Below, piece by piece: positions 50,934 to 63,328 of a DNA stretch of 64,000 nucleotides; the first letter of the stretch is position 1; each line of letters opens with the position of its first letter. The notes under the pieces are model-generated. The model searched no databases. It saw only the letters and a program-made list of their open reading frames with translations, and was not told where the DNA came from. The stretch spans positions 8,961,228 to 9,025,227 of the forward strand of contig NC_058145.1 of assembly GCF_011075055.1 (NCBI RefSeq), given 5' to 3'. Origin of the DNA: Mangifera indica (lineage: Eukaryota; Streptophyta; Magnoliopsida; Sapindales; Anacardiaceae). The position numbers and the translations under genes are program-made.

Positions 50934-53634
50934 ATGGAGGCAACATCACTTTTAAGCTCTTCCTCAAAAACTAATTTCAGATTCCAACTCAAAACTTCAT
51001 CTTCCCTCAAAAAGTACTCCCAATTTGTCAACTTTGGCCCCCCAAACTATCATGGTTCAAGCTCTCTTGTCACTTGCCCAGCATTTGCAGTACATAAAAC
51101 TTTGGAGAAATCGAGAGACGCTGTCACCACAAGTTCGTCTAAGAACAACATAATGCCAAAGATTGATAAAAGTGGCCGGTTTTGCAGCCCCAGAGCCGCC
51201 CGTGAGCTCGCTCTGTATGTCTTTTTTTTTTTGCTCTATGTTATTCCCTTTTGTGTTTAATCACTGTGAAAACAGCTGAAGAGTGTATGGAAACTTCTTT
51301 AGTTTAGAATTTTTTTATTACTTTCTAGTGTTGGTTGTGGCATTGTAATGTGAAGTTTGAGAATCGTAGATTATGTTCTATGACTTTGAAGCCAAACTGA
51401 TATAACCCGAGTTCATTTTGGAGTGCAGGATAAGATTTAGTCACTGTAAAGTAACTGAAAGCTGTACAAAAAACTTCTGTGCTTTTAGACTTTTGTCCTT
51501 TTTTAACTATAGTTATGAGGGATTAGTATGAAGTTTGAGAATTCTTAATGCATCAAAGTTCATTCAGTTATTTTATCAAGCAAGTGGAGGATAATATTAG
51601 ACTATCATAAGCTTCCGGAGAAACTGAAACCATTATCTTCTCTTTCTTGGTTTCTTTTTTCAAATAATTCAACTAAACAATTTGAAGGATTTCTTGTCCA
51701 TCGCTTAGTAGTAATAGCTATGTTTTCCTTTTTTGGTTTAATCAATACTGATATTATGACATGAATATTTCTTGGTTTATTGGCAGATTAATAGTTTATG
51801 CTGCATGTTTAGAAGGGTCAGATCCTATTCGGCTTTTTGAGAAGAGAGTAAATTTTAGAAGAGGTGATGCTCATTCTTATGTTCTTGGCCAGCTTTATAC
51901 TAGGAATTTGTAGCACAAACAAGTGTGAATTGCTTGAAACAAATTTTGGGTGTTGGTGAATACTTGCTCTTTTTTGATATACTTGGCTATCTAATCAACT
52001 TCTTTGAAATTTAAACTTCAGAACCTGGTTATGAATTCGACAAGGCCTTGTTGTTAGAATTTAATCATATGAGCTTTGGAGGCCCCCCTGTGACAACGGA
52101 AACAATTGAAGAAGCAGATGAACTTCTACACAATGATGAGAAAGAGTCTGTAATTGGTAATAAAGCATTTGAAAAGAAAATTCTGAGATGTTAATGCTTT
52201 TTGTCATGTAAATTGTTATATTGTTATTTGTTAGAAGGTGCAAGGAATTTTGAAAAAAAAAAAATTCTGGTAATCTTAATTTGCATGACAAATTTAGCAG
52301 CTTCGTGTTTAATGCTTTACGTGCTACTCTAGCTGTAAATGTTAGCCTACTCATATATGCCAATAAAATGTCATGTTTTGTTTTATACGATATTTCAATT
52401 ATTTGCATAGCAAATCATTGTGTTGAAATTTTTATGCACAAATTAAGTTTCATTTCCTTTTTATCACTTTATTCTCTTCTATAAGCCTGAATCCATTTGT
52501 ATTTCTGTATCTCAGAAGAAGAAGTCCTTTCAGCTCCTCCAAAGTTGGTGTACAACAAACTGCTTTTGCGGTAAGCCATCTAATGGAATAAACTACAGGA
52601 TTCTCACTATATGAATTTCAAGTTCTAGCTTCCTATCATTCTTTGTGAGAGGAAGAGATATGATATTGATCCAGGTGTCTAATTTCTTTATGCATTATTG
52701 CAGTTTCACGAGAAAGCTTTTGGTTGCAGTTGTGGATAAATGGGATGGTCATGTTCGTATTATTGACAAAGTTGTCCCACCAAATTGGAAGGTCTGGATT
52801 GCATTACCTAATTCAAACCTTTGCTCATGCTTTAAGGTTTTTAGGACAGTGATGGTTATAATCTTGTAAAAATTTTGTACTGTTAAATATGTTCAAATCC
52901 AAGTTTATATTTTCTTGACTTTTACCGGCTTAATTTTGTTTGGTCATCCTTTGAGCCAGTTTAATCTTATTTGCTCTCTCTTTCAACTCTTCTATTTCAC
53001 CTGAGTTTTAGAAATTAGGGGAATATCCTTTAGAAACATTTTCTGCCATCAATTACCCCGAGTGTTTTGTATCTTCTACTTTTGATAACGTTATTAGGTT
53101 GTTGGTTTTGCATGCACCTAATGATGATATGTTCTGTCTTCAGAAGTTATCCCGTAGTAGATTATTCTAACAAGTTTGGACCCATTAACAATCTTTTTCA
53201 CCTTAAGTCTCTTGATTCTCATTACATTTTCATCTGGAGACTTTGTAGTTGTTTTTTTCTAAGCTATGGTACACAGAAGTATTTTACAAATTCTTTGTTG
53301 ATGTACTTCAGGATCAGCCATCCGGAAGAATTTTGGAGCTTAGCATTCTCCACTTGGCCATGTCTGAGATGGCTGTTCTAGGAACGCGGCACCAAATTGT
53401 TATTAATGAAGTAAGTCTCATTGCTTCTGTTTTCTCCATTTCTTCATTGTCTCTTTTTGCTTCTCCTTGACATAATGTCTCTTCTTGAAGGCTGTTGATC
53501 TTGCAAAACGGTTCTGTGATGGAGCAGCACCACGCATAATCAATGGATGTCTTAGGACCTTTCTGAAGGATCTTGAAGGAACCAACATGACTGAGGCCAA
53601 AGAGGTTAAGCAGGAAATGCCAGTTGAAGTATGA
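50934..53634 (+). CDS. NusB-domain protein, probably plastid-targeted
   Basis: Exons: 50934-51214, 51787-51863, 52022-52156, 52516-52570, 52704-52791, 53312-53410, 53491-53634 (stop TGA). They sum to 879 nt, 292 residues, with consistent phases. The N-terminus (MEATSLLSSSSKTNFRFQLK) is Ser/Thr-rich with basic residues and few acids, as in a chloroplast transit peptide. The NusB-type fold runs from RAARELALLIVYAACLEGSD to the C-terminus. It includes ILELSILHLAMSEMAVLGT and INEAVDLAKRF, which match the last helices of bacterial NusB. Bacterial NusB acts with NusE in antitermination of rRNA transcription. The plant role is inferred to be plastid transcription or rRNA biogenesis. It resembles Arabidopsis At4g26370 in size and layout. 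Confidence 0.88.
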
Positions 53635-56600
53635 AGTGATACAGTTTTTGGCAATTCTCTGCTCAGATTGTAAGAATACCCCACAACCAAAATGGTAAAA
53701 GAACCTCAGTTTTATGACTTTGAAACCTGACGAGCTTAATTTATCTGGGTATGTCATTTTGGTGGGGCAATGTCTAACTAGCAGTAGATGAGTACTGGTG
53801 AATAACAATGCTTGAGAGCAGCCAAAAGAGCAGATAATATGTATATGATTATGTTGTGGTTTTAAGTCCAATATTTTTGTATAATGTTAATCATGAATAT
53901 TTCGCTATTAGGATAAGACATTGAAAGTCCTGTTCTCTATTCTTCTTGTACTTGAATGCTACATTTGAGACATAAACAAGAGAATGAAATTACATTGTTG
54001 AGAAAATATGTTTTCATAATTCTGAACTCCATTTGCTAGCCTAGCGTAATTTCAGTGAATAATTTCACTCCATCCAAGTATGGTTATCTTTATCTTTTAA
54101 TAAATACGAAATGAAAAATAATATATACTATAAGGTGTATTGAATTAATATGATATAATTAATGTATTCTACGATATGATATATATTATAGATCAATACA
54201 TTTTTTAAAAGAAAATGATAATTTAGTAAGAATATATATGAAAAATTTTAATTTTTAAAGAGTGTTTGTGATATTTTTTAAAATGATGATATATCAATTA
54301 AAAATTTTTATTATTTTATTTTTAAAAAATTATATTATATAAATTTTCGATATTCTATGATTTCAACTGGTACCTCTATGTCTTCGTCCATATCAAGATT
54401 CATCCTATGAGAAACCAAATGAAATGGCCTGATAAATGGCAATGGCAACCGGGCCTTATTCCTGGGCCTTAGCTGCTGGTTCTAGGGTTTCTCCTTCATT
54501 CTCTATATATGCCACGAAACCAATAACTATCATTCATCAATCACTAAACTTCTAACTTCTCCTCAGCCGAGCAGCCAAACGGCCTCTGTGTTATTGTTTT
54601 TTGGGTATCAAAATTTCAATGGTAGGCATATGATTAATGGCCTAACATTGCAATTGTTTGATGCAAGTTTAATGCATCAAAGAATCTATCCTTAGGCTAT
54701 AGTGAAGTCGTGTGTATGTACTTCAACTCGTGTATGTATACTCTACCTTTAGCTCCGTTCTTCTTCTTTAGGAATTTACGGTGACAAGGTAGATACAGAA
54801 TACATTTTTTCATTGTAGAGTTTCAATTTTCGTTTGGATTTTGGGTTAGAGTTTGAATTTTTGTAATGATTTAAGCACAAAGATTTGTTTTTGGAAGGTG
54901 GGTGATGAAAGAAATCAGACGGATTCCCACTGATTATTCCATGATAATGATAACCAGCTACTTCTGACACCTTCTATTCATTATTAAATCTCTTTTTGGT
55001 TTTAAAAATTATGAAGGCCTGTGATGTCAGAAAAATATTTGCTACTCTTGATGTGGGGTGTTTTCCTTCATCCTCCATCTGATGATTTTTTATCCACCAA
55101 GATCTCTGAGGCCTCTTTTTCTTCTTGTTTTCTTCTGGCAATAGTTTTTAGGTTGCTAGAATTCTGTGTTGACGAAAGTGTTTGAAACATGCCAAAATGA
55201 CCCTTTCAACAAAATGGGCTTTCTCAGTCATCTGTATTCTTTTTTCACCATTAGATTTAGGTATTCTTCATTGACTGATTTGATGAGTTGGCCTTTGATT
55301 AGTAAATTACTATTGAAGAATTGCAAACATATGCCATAATGACCATTCTAATGTATTCAAGTAATAAAAGGCCTATTACATGTGAAAGCAGCCATTGCAG
55401 TATAAAGATGGGCAGGCAATTCATCACTTTACAGGGAGGGTGTTGAACCAACATTCCTTTTAGGAAAGCTTTTTTTATTGATAAGAAGTTAAGAAGAAGC
55501 AGAAAATTAATTGTGCCCAAATGCTTAGGAAGCTACCATCGAGGATGAAGCAGCAATTTCAGTGTCACCGGAACTTGATGGCTTACCTGCATGGAAAGCA
55601 ACAAACATGATCATCTGTTATTGCTTTAACCACGTTATTTAATTACAAACTAATAACAGCATGATGTTGAACTTTTTGGACAAACAAAAAACTGAATTTC
55701 TTGACTCTTTGTTTCATCTTCTAGTCATGCCTTCTTCCTGTGCTAACACGGACCAAAATGTGGTTCGGAAAAACATCATTGACTTGAATAAACAACTGTG
55801 ATTTTTTTTTCTTTTTTATGCATAAATTTTCTTGTAATTTATATACACATTTTTTGTCAAAGCATTCTTCTAGAATCGTTAATCATATAATCACAGACAT
55901 AAACTCTTGAATATTGGATTGAATCTTGTTAAAAAAAACTATTTAAAGTATAGTTCTTTAATTATATTTATCCTACACTGAAGTAGATATTAGGATCCAC
56001 TCACATATTCTCTATATGGCTATCATAGACTATTTTGTATAAAACTTTTAATTGTGTAAACCATTTGGTCAAAAAAAAAAAAATCTTATTAACACACACA
56101 CAGATTTTTATATTCGAAAGTAACAATAATGCCCATTACTGAAAAAATACATATAAAAGAAAAAATCTGTAGTTACAATACAATAAATAAAATGTACATG
56201 CAGCTGCCTCCAAACCCTACAATAAATGTAGGGAATAACTTTGACACCTCTATAATAATACGATGATAAACCAAATGGTAAAATGTTACTCTATTTCTTT
56301 GATTACTTGAAAAAGCTCTGTTTTACATTGCAGTATTTTTCCACCTTGCCTCTCTCTCTCTCTCACAAAAACCACAAAAAAGGCAAGCTGCACCACATCT
56401 AGACTTACAAGATCGAAAATTACCAAACACGTAAGGCAGGAGAAATACTAAGAGAAATACAAAATGGAAACATAAACAAACCACTAAAATAGAATTACTA
56501 AACCCAAAACCCTAGATGAAAACTTGTTAGAAGATAACCCACTACTTAGAAAAGGAAAAAGAAAATTAAAAATATAAAAATCAGCCCACCATTAAAAGAT

Positions 56601-56842
56601 GGGGCATACTACTTGGATTCTGCCGAGCCTAGCCCTGCCACACCATTCTATAAAAATTCCAAAGTGAAATTCCACCCCTCAATGAAATATTGACTCTTTT
56701 AAGCAGCAAGATCAAATATAGCGGCCCCGTGTTATACAGAAAACTGTTGAGAAGTTGGATTCTGTACTATGCTCAAAAATTTGTCAGAACTCCTCCAGTA
56801 AAGGCTCCAGTTAACAAGACCGCCTTCCAGCACCAGCTGGGA
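53635..56842. other. Convergent spacer between NusB and YTH genes
   Basis: Holds the NusB-gene 3' UTR, AT-rich DNA, a housekeeping-type promoter-like cluster at 54451-54510, and the long 3' UTR of the minus-strand YTH gene (down to about 56150). On the minus strand at 55602-55543 an acceptor-like TTTCCATGCAG precedes an open stretch GKPSSSGDTEIAASSSMVAS and stop. It could be a terminal exon of an unrecognised transcript, but I cannot assign it. Confidence 0.4.
54451..54510 (+). promoter_or_regulatory. Site II elements, telo-box and TATA box cluster
   Basis: GGGCCTTATT and TGGGCCTT (site II type, TGGGCC) are followed by CTAGGGTTT (telo-box complement) at 54482-54490 and CTATATATG at about 54503. 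This arrangement is typical of plant ribosomal-protein, snoRNA and other translation-related promoters. A candidate leader and an ATG directly followed by a donor (ATG/GTAGGC at 54619) lie downstream, but no recognisable protein follows. Confidence 0.5.
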
Positions 56843-59800
56843 CTAGCAACCATTTGCAACTCCATTTGTCAAAATCACCTTCTCTGTTACAACTGGTTTG
56901 CCACCCTTATGGGCATCTCCAGTTTTCACAACTGATCCATTCTCTGAAATCTTCACATTCCCGTTTGCCTGAGCTGTGGAAGTAGGTTCTTTGCTCAAGT
57001 CTGTGGCAACACCAAATGATTTCTGCAACTTTGTATCACCATTCCAAGATTCCTTCTTTTCCTCAGTGGGCTTTCCTTCCCACACCTGCGTATTGCAAAG
57101 ATAAGGAAAATACAAACAAAATTTAGCCTCAATGACAACAGATATTGTCCAAAAAATTCTAAGTAGAAGGCGATATATAGAAAAACTGGATATCAAATTG
57201 GTATTCTGGAAAAGGGCATATCTTGCCTGCTTTTGAAATTGCTGTTGTTTCGCCTTCTTTTCCAGAATGGACTTCTGCCGAGCTTCATAAAACCCAAAGT
57301 CATCCAGAATACAAGCTTTACTAGAATGATCCTTGAATATTTTGATCATTTTGACTCCCTGCTCTAACTTGACCTGCATAACCCATTAAAGCTGGCAATT
57401 AGTATGGAGAAACAAGAAGATGATACAAATAAAGGTTCATTTTTAGTGTTACTGATTAGATATGCATATAACTATAACCACCTCTTGGGTGTCCCTGCTG
57501 TTAGTGACAGGCTTGTTCTCATTGTTCTCAAGAGTAATGTGCTTCAACAAACTATTGGGTACATCCTTCACTAGATGCCATGTCACTGGGAAACAGCCAG
57601 TCCATTTATCTTGTTGCCAATACTCCACATTCTTGTTAAAATCAACAGGGCCTGCCATCTCAGCAAGGCCAATAAATTGCCCACTTGTGTTGACCTGTCA
57701 AAAATTCAAACTGATATCAAAATGCAATGGAAATGGTAATAACAAATAATTTAGATTGGTTTCACCAAATCCTTACCGAGAAGAAAAGAAATACAGGGCA
57801 GCTACCAGACTTTTGCTGAGCTTCCTGGTATGCAGTATCAAGTTTCTTGTTTCCATTTGGGGTGCTAGCCCAGACATTATACTTGATGCTCTTGTGGACA
57901 TCATCCTCACTGTATGACTTAATAACAAAAAATTTAGCATCACTATAATCCTCTGGGAAATCAGCTTTATTGTATTGTTCTCTGCCTGGAATCGCAGTAG
58001 TTGCCTTCTCTTCATCAGTAGTCCCATTTGACTGCACATTTTGCTCTTTAAGTGCTAATGCAACAGGTGTTGAGCCCTTTTGGTTCTTAGAACCCTTGGC
58101 TCTTGGTCCTCTGTTAAGCTCATTCATACCATCCATGTTCTCATTACCATAACTAAAATAGCCACGTCCCCGGGTTTTATACTTTCCATCAACAGCCAAC
58201 CATCCACCACGTCCACTTGTTCGTAAATCATAGCCGTCAGAGCCAAAGCCCATACCAGATCTAAAAGTGTTACCATACTGACCATATAACTTGTTTGGAT
58301 ACATCCTATTAACATTCATAAAACCCTGTGCAGTACCCATTGGTCGTGGTTGGTGCAAACCCTGTAAAGTAAATTAAAAATATATTTCAGTCTCATTAAA
58401 ATGATACTGCAAAAAATTGAAGATTTTATACATACACAAGTAACAAAGAAAATAATTAACAGCATACCGTCAAACTCAAAAATATCCATTTCATCAAATT
58501 GAATTTGAATAACAAAAGAATTCAGAGATGTTATCTTCCACAATTTTCCCATAAAATTGGTTCACAGTATTAATTTCCTCTTATGATCCATCGTTATCCA
58601 AACCAAAAAAATGAGACAGGTAAAGGTTGATAAAACATACCATGTAATGAGAATTTGGACGGTAATTTTGATTTCTTGAAGAAGTTATGTTGTTGCCATT
58701 TGAAATTGTAGTATTGTTTGCATTATTAACTGGCCTATGCTGTGAATCTGAAATCATTGAGCCATCCAACCATCGGTTAGGAGACCGTATCCCATCAAAG
58801 CTAAACCTTGGATCTTGATAGCCAGATGTAGGAATACAGCCAGGCAATGAACCCCTTCCATATGTATTATTAGAATTAAATGAAGAGGTTTGATACGATG
58901 GTTTGAATGGAGCAGCACCATTACTCCCCTTCCCTCCTCCATTTGCAACAGTACCCGTTTTCCCATTAGCTGCTTCTACAGGCAAAGGCTTCTGGTCCGG
59001 AGCTGCAGAGGTGGTGGCATCTGATGGAGGTGGAGCAACAGGATTAGGGGAGTATGGACCACTGGTTGGAGTAAGTGGGTGGAAGTAATGTGGATACTGG
59101 TAGTGCTGAGGTCCATATAGCTGACCATCAGTTCCTATGGTTGGAACAGGTGAAGTTGCTGGTGAATATGGCCCATATGGTGCATATCCATAACCATGGT
59201 GATACATAAGTGACCCATTATCCCCATACAATCCCTATAATATTATCATATGCAAAAATAAGAATTTGTCAAAAATCTAAATAAACTGTGCAAAAATGAT
59301 CCCAGACACATCAAATCATTTTGAAATAATGATAACTTACAGATGCCACCTCAACTCCATCTTGACCAACATATCTGCAGTCCTCCCACTCGGTCACATT
59401 CCCCTCATACCCTACAAAAATTAATAAGATGGTAAATGCTACATGTAGATATACTCAAATCAACATGATGACATACACTATATAGCACCATACAAGCAAT
59501 CCAGAATTCTAATACAATTGAAAAACTCAACACAATAAATCCCATTGACCGAGGTTAAAAGCTAGTCCTTACCTCCATAATAGAAAGTAGAAGGATAACC
59601 ATTAGGGACAAAGTACGCATTGGGATCCACAAAATCATTCAGAAAAGGGGTTCCAGACCGCTCTGTTGGGATCTGACCCAATGCAACATTGCCCGAGTCA
59701 ACAGACCCAGGTTGATTGGCTGGAGGCTGTGTGGAAAATCAAACCAGGAAGGAACCATTAGTTTTCATTCATCATAAAATATTACCACTAAAATTGCCTC

Positions 59801-60467
59801 CAAGGAAAACGCAACAATTGCTAAAGCAAGCATATTCTACCTTGTTGGTGGGTTCAGGAATTTCAAGAGTCTTGGCCTGTGAATCTAACGACAACTTCTG
59901 AAGCAAATCTGAAGCTTCTAAAGAGAGCATAGTAAAGGATAACATATTCTTTTCGACGAATCATCCAAAAATCAATTACTAGAATTATAATTCATCAAAC
60001 AAACAACCCATGACCTAGAAAAAACAGCATTCAAATTGTAACAAAACCGCAATCAGTGAACAATAAAATTCAGATCCTTGGCCACAAAAAATCTTACCAG
60101 CATACCAAAAACAATAAATATTACAAAAGTACAAAAATTTCAGCAATTGAATCAATACAGACCAAAACTAAACAAACCGACATACTAGCACAAACAATAT
60201 TTCAACAAATCTAAGCTTATTAAACCTAATAAAAACTCCAACTTTGAAACACTAGCAAAAGAGAAATCACCAAATAAACCTCAATAATTACGCGCAAGTC
60301 TCGAAATGAAACCGGATCGACACAACATACAATTAAAATACATTGAAAAACAGAAAATTAACCAGAACCCAGATAGATCCAGACGCAAAACAAGGAAATT
60401 AAAACATAGCCAAATGGTTATTTTGAAAAAGGATACGATCTACAGGAGAAGCAACTGTAGTAGCCAT
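56843..60467 (-). CDS. YTH-domain m6A reader, ECT2/3/4-like
   Basis: Cytoplasmic reader of N6-methyladenosine in mRNA. Exons: 60467-60437, 59917-59841, 59726-59573, 59411-59341, 59234-58641, 58361-57777, 57694-57482, 57373-57227, 57085-56843 (stop TAG). They sum to 2115 nt, 704 residues. The start [20 protein letters not shown] matches the family N-terminus. A Tyr/Pro/Gln/Gly-rich disordered region follows (about 110-450), as in ECT proteins that condense. The YTH domain is about 452-615, from [20 protein letters not shown]. The aromatic cage is complete: W473 (KYNVWAST), W530 and W535 (YWQQDKW). Intron 8 uses a GC donor (AAGCAG/GCAAGATA). The neighbourhood and length fit the Arabidopsis ECT2/ECT4 clade, but the exact orthologue is not settled. 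Confidence 0.95.
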
Positions 60468-61074
60468 GAATAACACAACAACAAAACTACAACGACAACA
60501 ATGAACGGATCTTGATGCTTTGTAACCTTATAAAACCCTAAAAAAAAAAAAATTGGGGGAAAAAAGGAGTTTTAGAAACCTAAAAGACAAGTAACTGGAA
60601 AAGGATAAACTCTTCTCACACAGCCGCCAAGGGTTTGGGTTTAGCGAAGGAAAGAGGGTTTTGACAGTCCAAAAGCGGTGATTCAAATACCACCACGGAC
60701 GCCTTCTTCTGGATCTCACCTGGGGGTTATTTTATGATCTCATTTCTGTTTTTTTATTGGGTAGATTTATCACGTGGCGAGCTTTGATTGGGTATATTGT
60801 CCAACTGTTTTTTATTTATCAGGGGGTGAGATGGGTTTGGGTGCCGTTGCGGGTGATGGAGTTTGAGAAATAAAGGTTTGCAAGTCTTGCTTGGGGTGGT
60901 AGTGTTTGAAACCCTAATTGGACAGCATACGTTGAGATCTGCTATTGGTTATCTTTTTGGGCCTTCATGAGCCTTGTTTCGTCTGAACAAGGGTGGGCAA
61001 TCAAAAGCAATAACTTAACCCTTAAGTACGAGGGCAAGGATTTTTGTGCTTTCTAGACTTTTTTTTTTTTTTTA
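60468..61074. promoter_or_regulatory. 5' UTR and promoter region of the YTH gene
   Basis: About 250 bases of leader-like sequence upstream of the ATG at 60467, including GGGTTTTATAAGG in gene orientation near 60530. This is followed by GC-richer promoter-like DNA to about 61020, containing TAGGGTTT-like telo-box and GGGCC motifs. The transcription start cannot be fixed from sequence. Confidence 0.4.
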
Positions 61075-62660
61075 ATGCAATTTTTAAATTTCAGACCGAT
61101 TTTTTTGTTTTTATCATTATAAATTATTTTAATATTTAGATTTTGAATTTTATGTTTATTTTTCCTGTTTTAAGGTTTTTCAATGTGTAGTTTTCAAATT
61201 TTAGGTTTGTTTCTTGATTTATGTGTTTTTTAGATTTGTTTTTAGATGTGATTTTCAAATTTCATATCGATTTTTTGATTTTTACCATTTTAAGCTATTT
61301 TAACGTTTAGTTTTCGAAATTCAAGTCCTTTTTGTCATTTTAGGATATTTTGATTTGTATTTTTTGATCAATTTTTTATTTTTTATCATTTTAGGGTATT
61401 TCAATGTGTAATTTTCAAATTTTAAGTCTGTTTTTTAATAATTATCATTTTAAGATTTTTGAACGTGTAGTTTTCAAATTTCTATTAAGTTTTTTTGATT
61501 TATATTATTCTAAGATATTTTAACATATAATTTTCAAATTTCAGATTGATTTATTGGTTTTTGTCATTCTAGAGTATTTTAAAGTTTAGTTTTTGAAATT
61601 TAGGTCTATTTTTTATTTTTGTCATTTTAGGATATTTCGACTTATAATTTTGAAATTTCGGATCGATTTTTTAGTTTTTATCATTTTTGAGTATTTCAAC
61701 GTATAGTTTTCAAATTTCAGATCTGTTTTTCGTTATTTGTCATTTTAAGGTTTTTAGATGTGTGGTTTTCAAATTTTAGTTAAGTTTTTTTATTTTTGTT
61801 ACTCTAGGGTATTTTGATATGTAATTTTTGAATTTCAGATCGATTTATTGGGTTTTGCCATTCCAAGGTATTTCAACCTTTAGTTTTCAAAATTCAAGTC
61901 CCTTTTTTTATTTTTGTCATTTTAAAATATTTCAACTTGTTATTTTCAAATTTTTGATTGATTTTTCTGTTTTTGTTATTCTAGGGTATTTTAATGTGTA
62001 GTTTTCAAATTTTAGATCTGTTTTTTGATATCTGTCATTTTAAAATTTTTAGATGTGTAATTTTTAAACTTTATTTCAGTTTTTCAATTTTTTTGAATTC
62101 TAAGGTATTTCAATATGTAATTTTTGGATTTTAGATGGATTTTTTTGTTTTATCATTCTATGATATTTCAACATGTAGTTTTCGAATTTAAGGTTTGTTA
62201 TTTGATAATTATCATTTTATGGTTTTTAGATATATAGTTTTCAAATTTTAGTTCAATTATTCAATTTTTGTCATTCTAGGGTATTTTAATAAGTAGTTTT
62301 TGAATTTTAGATCGATTTATTATTTTTTGTCATTCTAGGATATTTCAACGGTTAGTTTTCGAAATTTAGGTCCCTTTTTTTATTTTTGTCATTTTAGAGT
62401 ATTTTGAATAGTAATTTTTGAATTTTTAATGGATTTTTTTTATTTTTGTTATTCTAGGATATTTCAATGTGTAGTTTTCGATTTTTATATTCGTTTTTCG
62501 ATATCTATCATTTTAAGATTTTTGGACATATAGTTTTTAAATTTTAATTCATTTTTTTGAATTCTAGGGTATTTTACCATGTAATTTTTTAATTTTAGAT
62601 AGATTTTTTTATTTTTTTGATTATAGGGTATTTCAACATGTAGTTTTTAAATTTCATGTA
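61075..62660. repeat. Tandem array of about 59-bp monomers with five-monomer higher-order period
   Basis: Monomers carry a core like GTCATTCTAGGGTATTTCAA followed by TGTAGTTTTCAAATTT and a variable T-rich tail. Cores recur near 61335, 61387, 61445, 61505, 61563, 61622, 61681, 61741, 61800, 61860, 61918, 61977, 62037, 62095, 62155, 62212, 62271, 62330, 62388, 62450 and 62510. A distinct variant (CATTTTAAGGTTTTTAGATG type) recurs at about 61445, 61741, 62037, 62212 and 62510. These are steps of 296, 296, 175 and 298, that is 5, 5, 3 and 5 monomers. No coding potential. Confidence 0.85.
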
Positions 62661-62918
62661 CCTTTTTTTATCTCTGATTTTATATCTGTTTTTCATGAAA
62701 TTCTTATAAACTTTAAATTTTTTTTACATGATATTTCTCATAAAAGAAAATGTGACGATAGTGAATTAAGAATATCGGATGAGGCACGACACTTTCGAAC
62801 AAAGGTTACATGTCATGTCTAGCAAACCGCAATATCGAAGATTAGATCTATATTGACACTGGAGCAGTTGCGATTGTTTGAGAGGAGATACTTTTAGACA
62901 TCTCCTTCGATTACTAGT
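62661..62918. other. Flank of tandem array and 5' part of a degenerate element
   Basis: After the array ends, non-repetitive sequence from about 62750 continues, across the MITE, into the DUF1985-type remnant. No intact ORF. Confidence 0.4.
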
Positions 62919-63320
62919 ATGGGTGTTCAAAACCAGTTAACCAACTAGTTTGTTTATTTTTTGAATTGAATTAAATTTTTGGTTTAGAAAAGTCATGAAT
63001 TAAAATCGAACCGATTTTAAATCGAACAAAAAATACCAATTAATTGAATCGAATTTTTAGTTAACCAATTTTTAAAACGAATTTTAAAAAATTATCAAAA
63101 ATTATTATTTTTTCCATTTTTTGAAAATATTTTCACTATTTTATTAATATTTTATTCAATTTTTTAAAAATTAAACAAACCGATAATTGAATCAAAAACT
63201 AATCTTTCTATATTTTTGAACTGGTATCTAAATTAATTTTTTAAATAACCTATTTTTTGGTTTGATTTTCAGTTCAAAAATTAATTTGATTCAGTTATCA
63301 AATAATTTTGAACACCTCTA
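62919..63320. mobile_element. hAT-like MITE with 8-bp target duplication
   Basis: The left end is TATGGGTGTTCAAAA and the reverse complement of the right end is TAGAGGTGTTCAAAA, a 15-base inverted repeat with two mismatches. Flanks are ATTACTAG (62911-62918) and ATTACCAG (63321-63328), an 8-bp duplication with one change, as expected for hAT elements. The interior is AT-rich with repeated TTAATTGAATCGAATTTT-like blocks and no ORF. Confidence 0.78.
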
Positions 63321-63328
63321 ATTACCAG

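Noticed and set aside
55018..55090. C/D snoRNA-like signals (GTGATGTC ... CTGATGA) downstream of the telo-box promoter
   Set aside because: Box C is imperfect and the terminal stem is weak. Not enough to call without expression or a covariance model.
60528..60719. 63-codon minus-strand frame upstream of the YTH gene
   Set aside because: It lies in the 5' UTR or promoter, has no homology-like features, and is not in frame with the main start.
61075..62660. CRISPR-like periodic array
   Set aside because: Repeats are contiguous diverged monomers without unique spacers, in a plant nuclear genome. This is a satellite-type tandem array.
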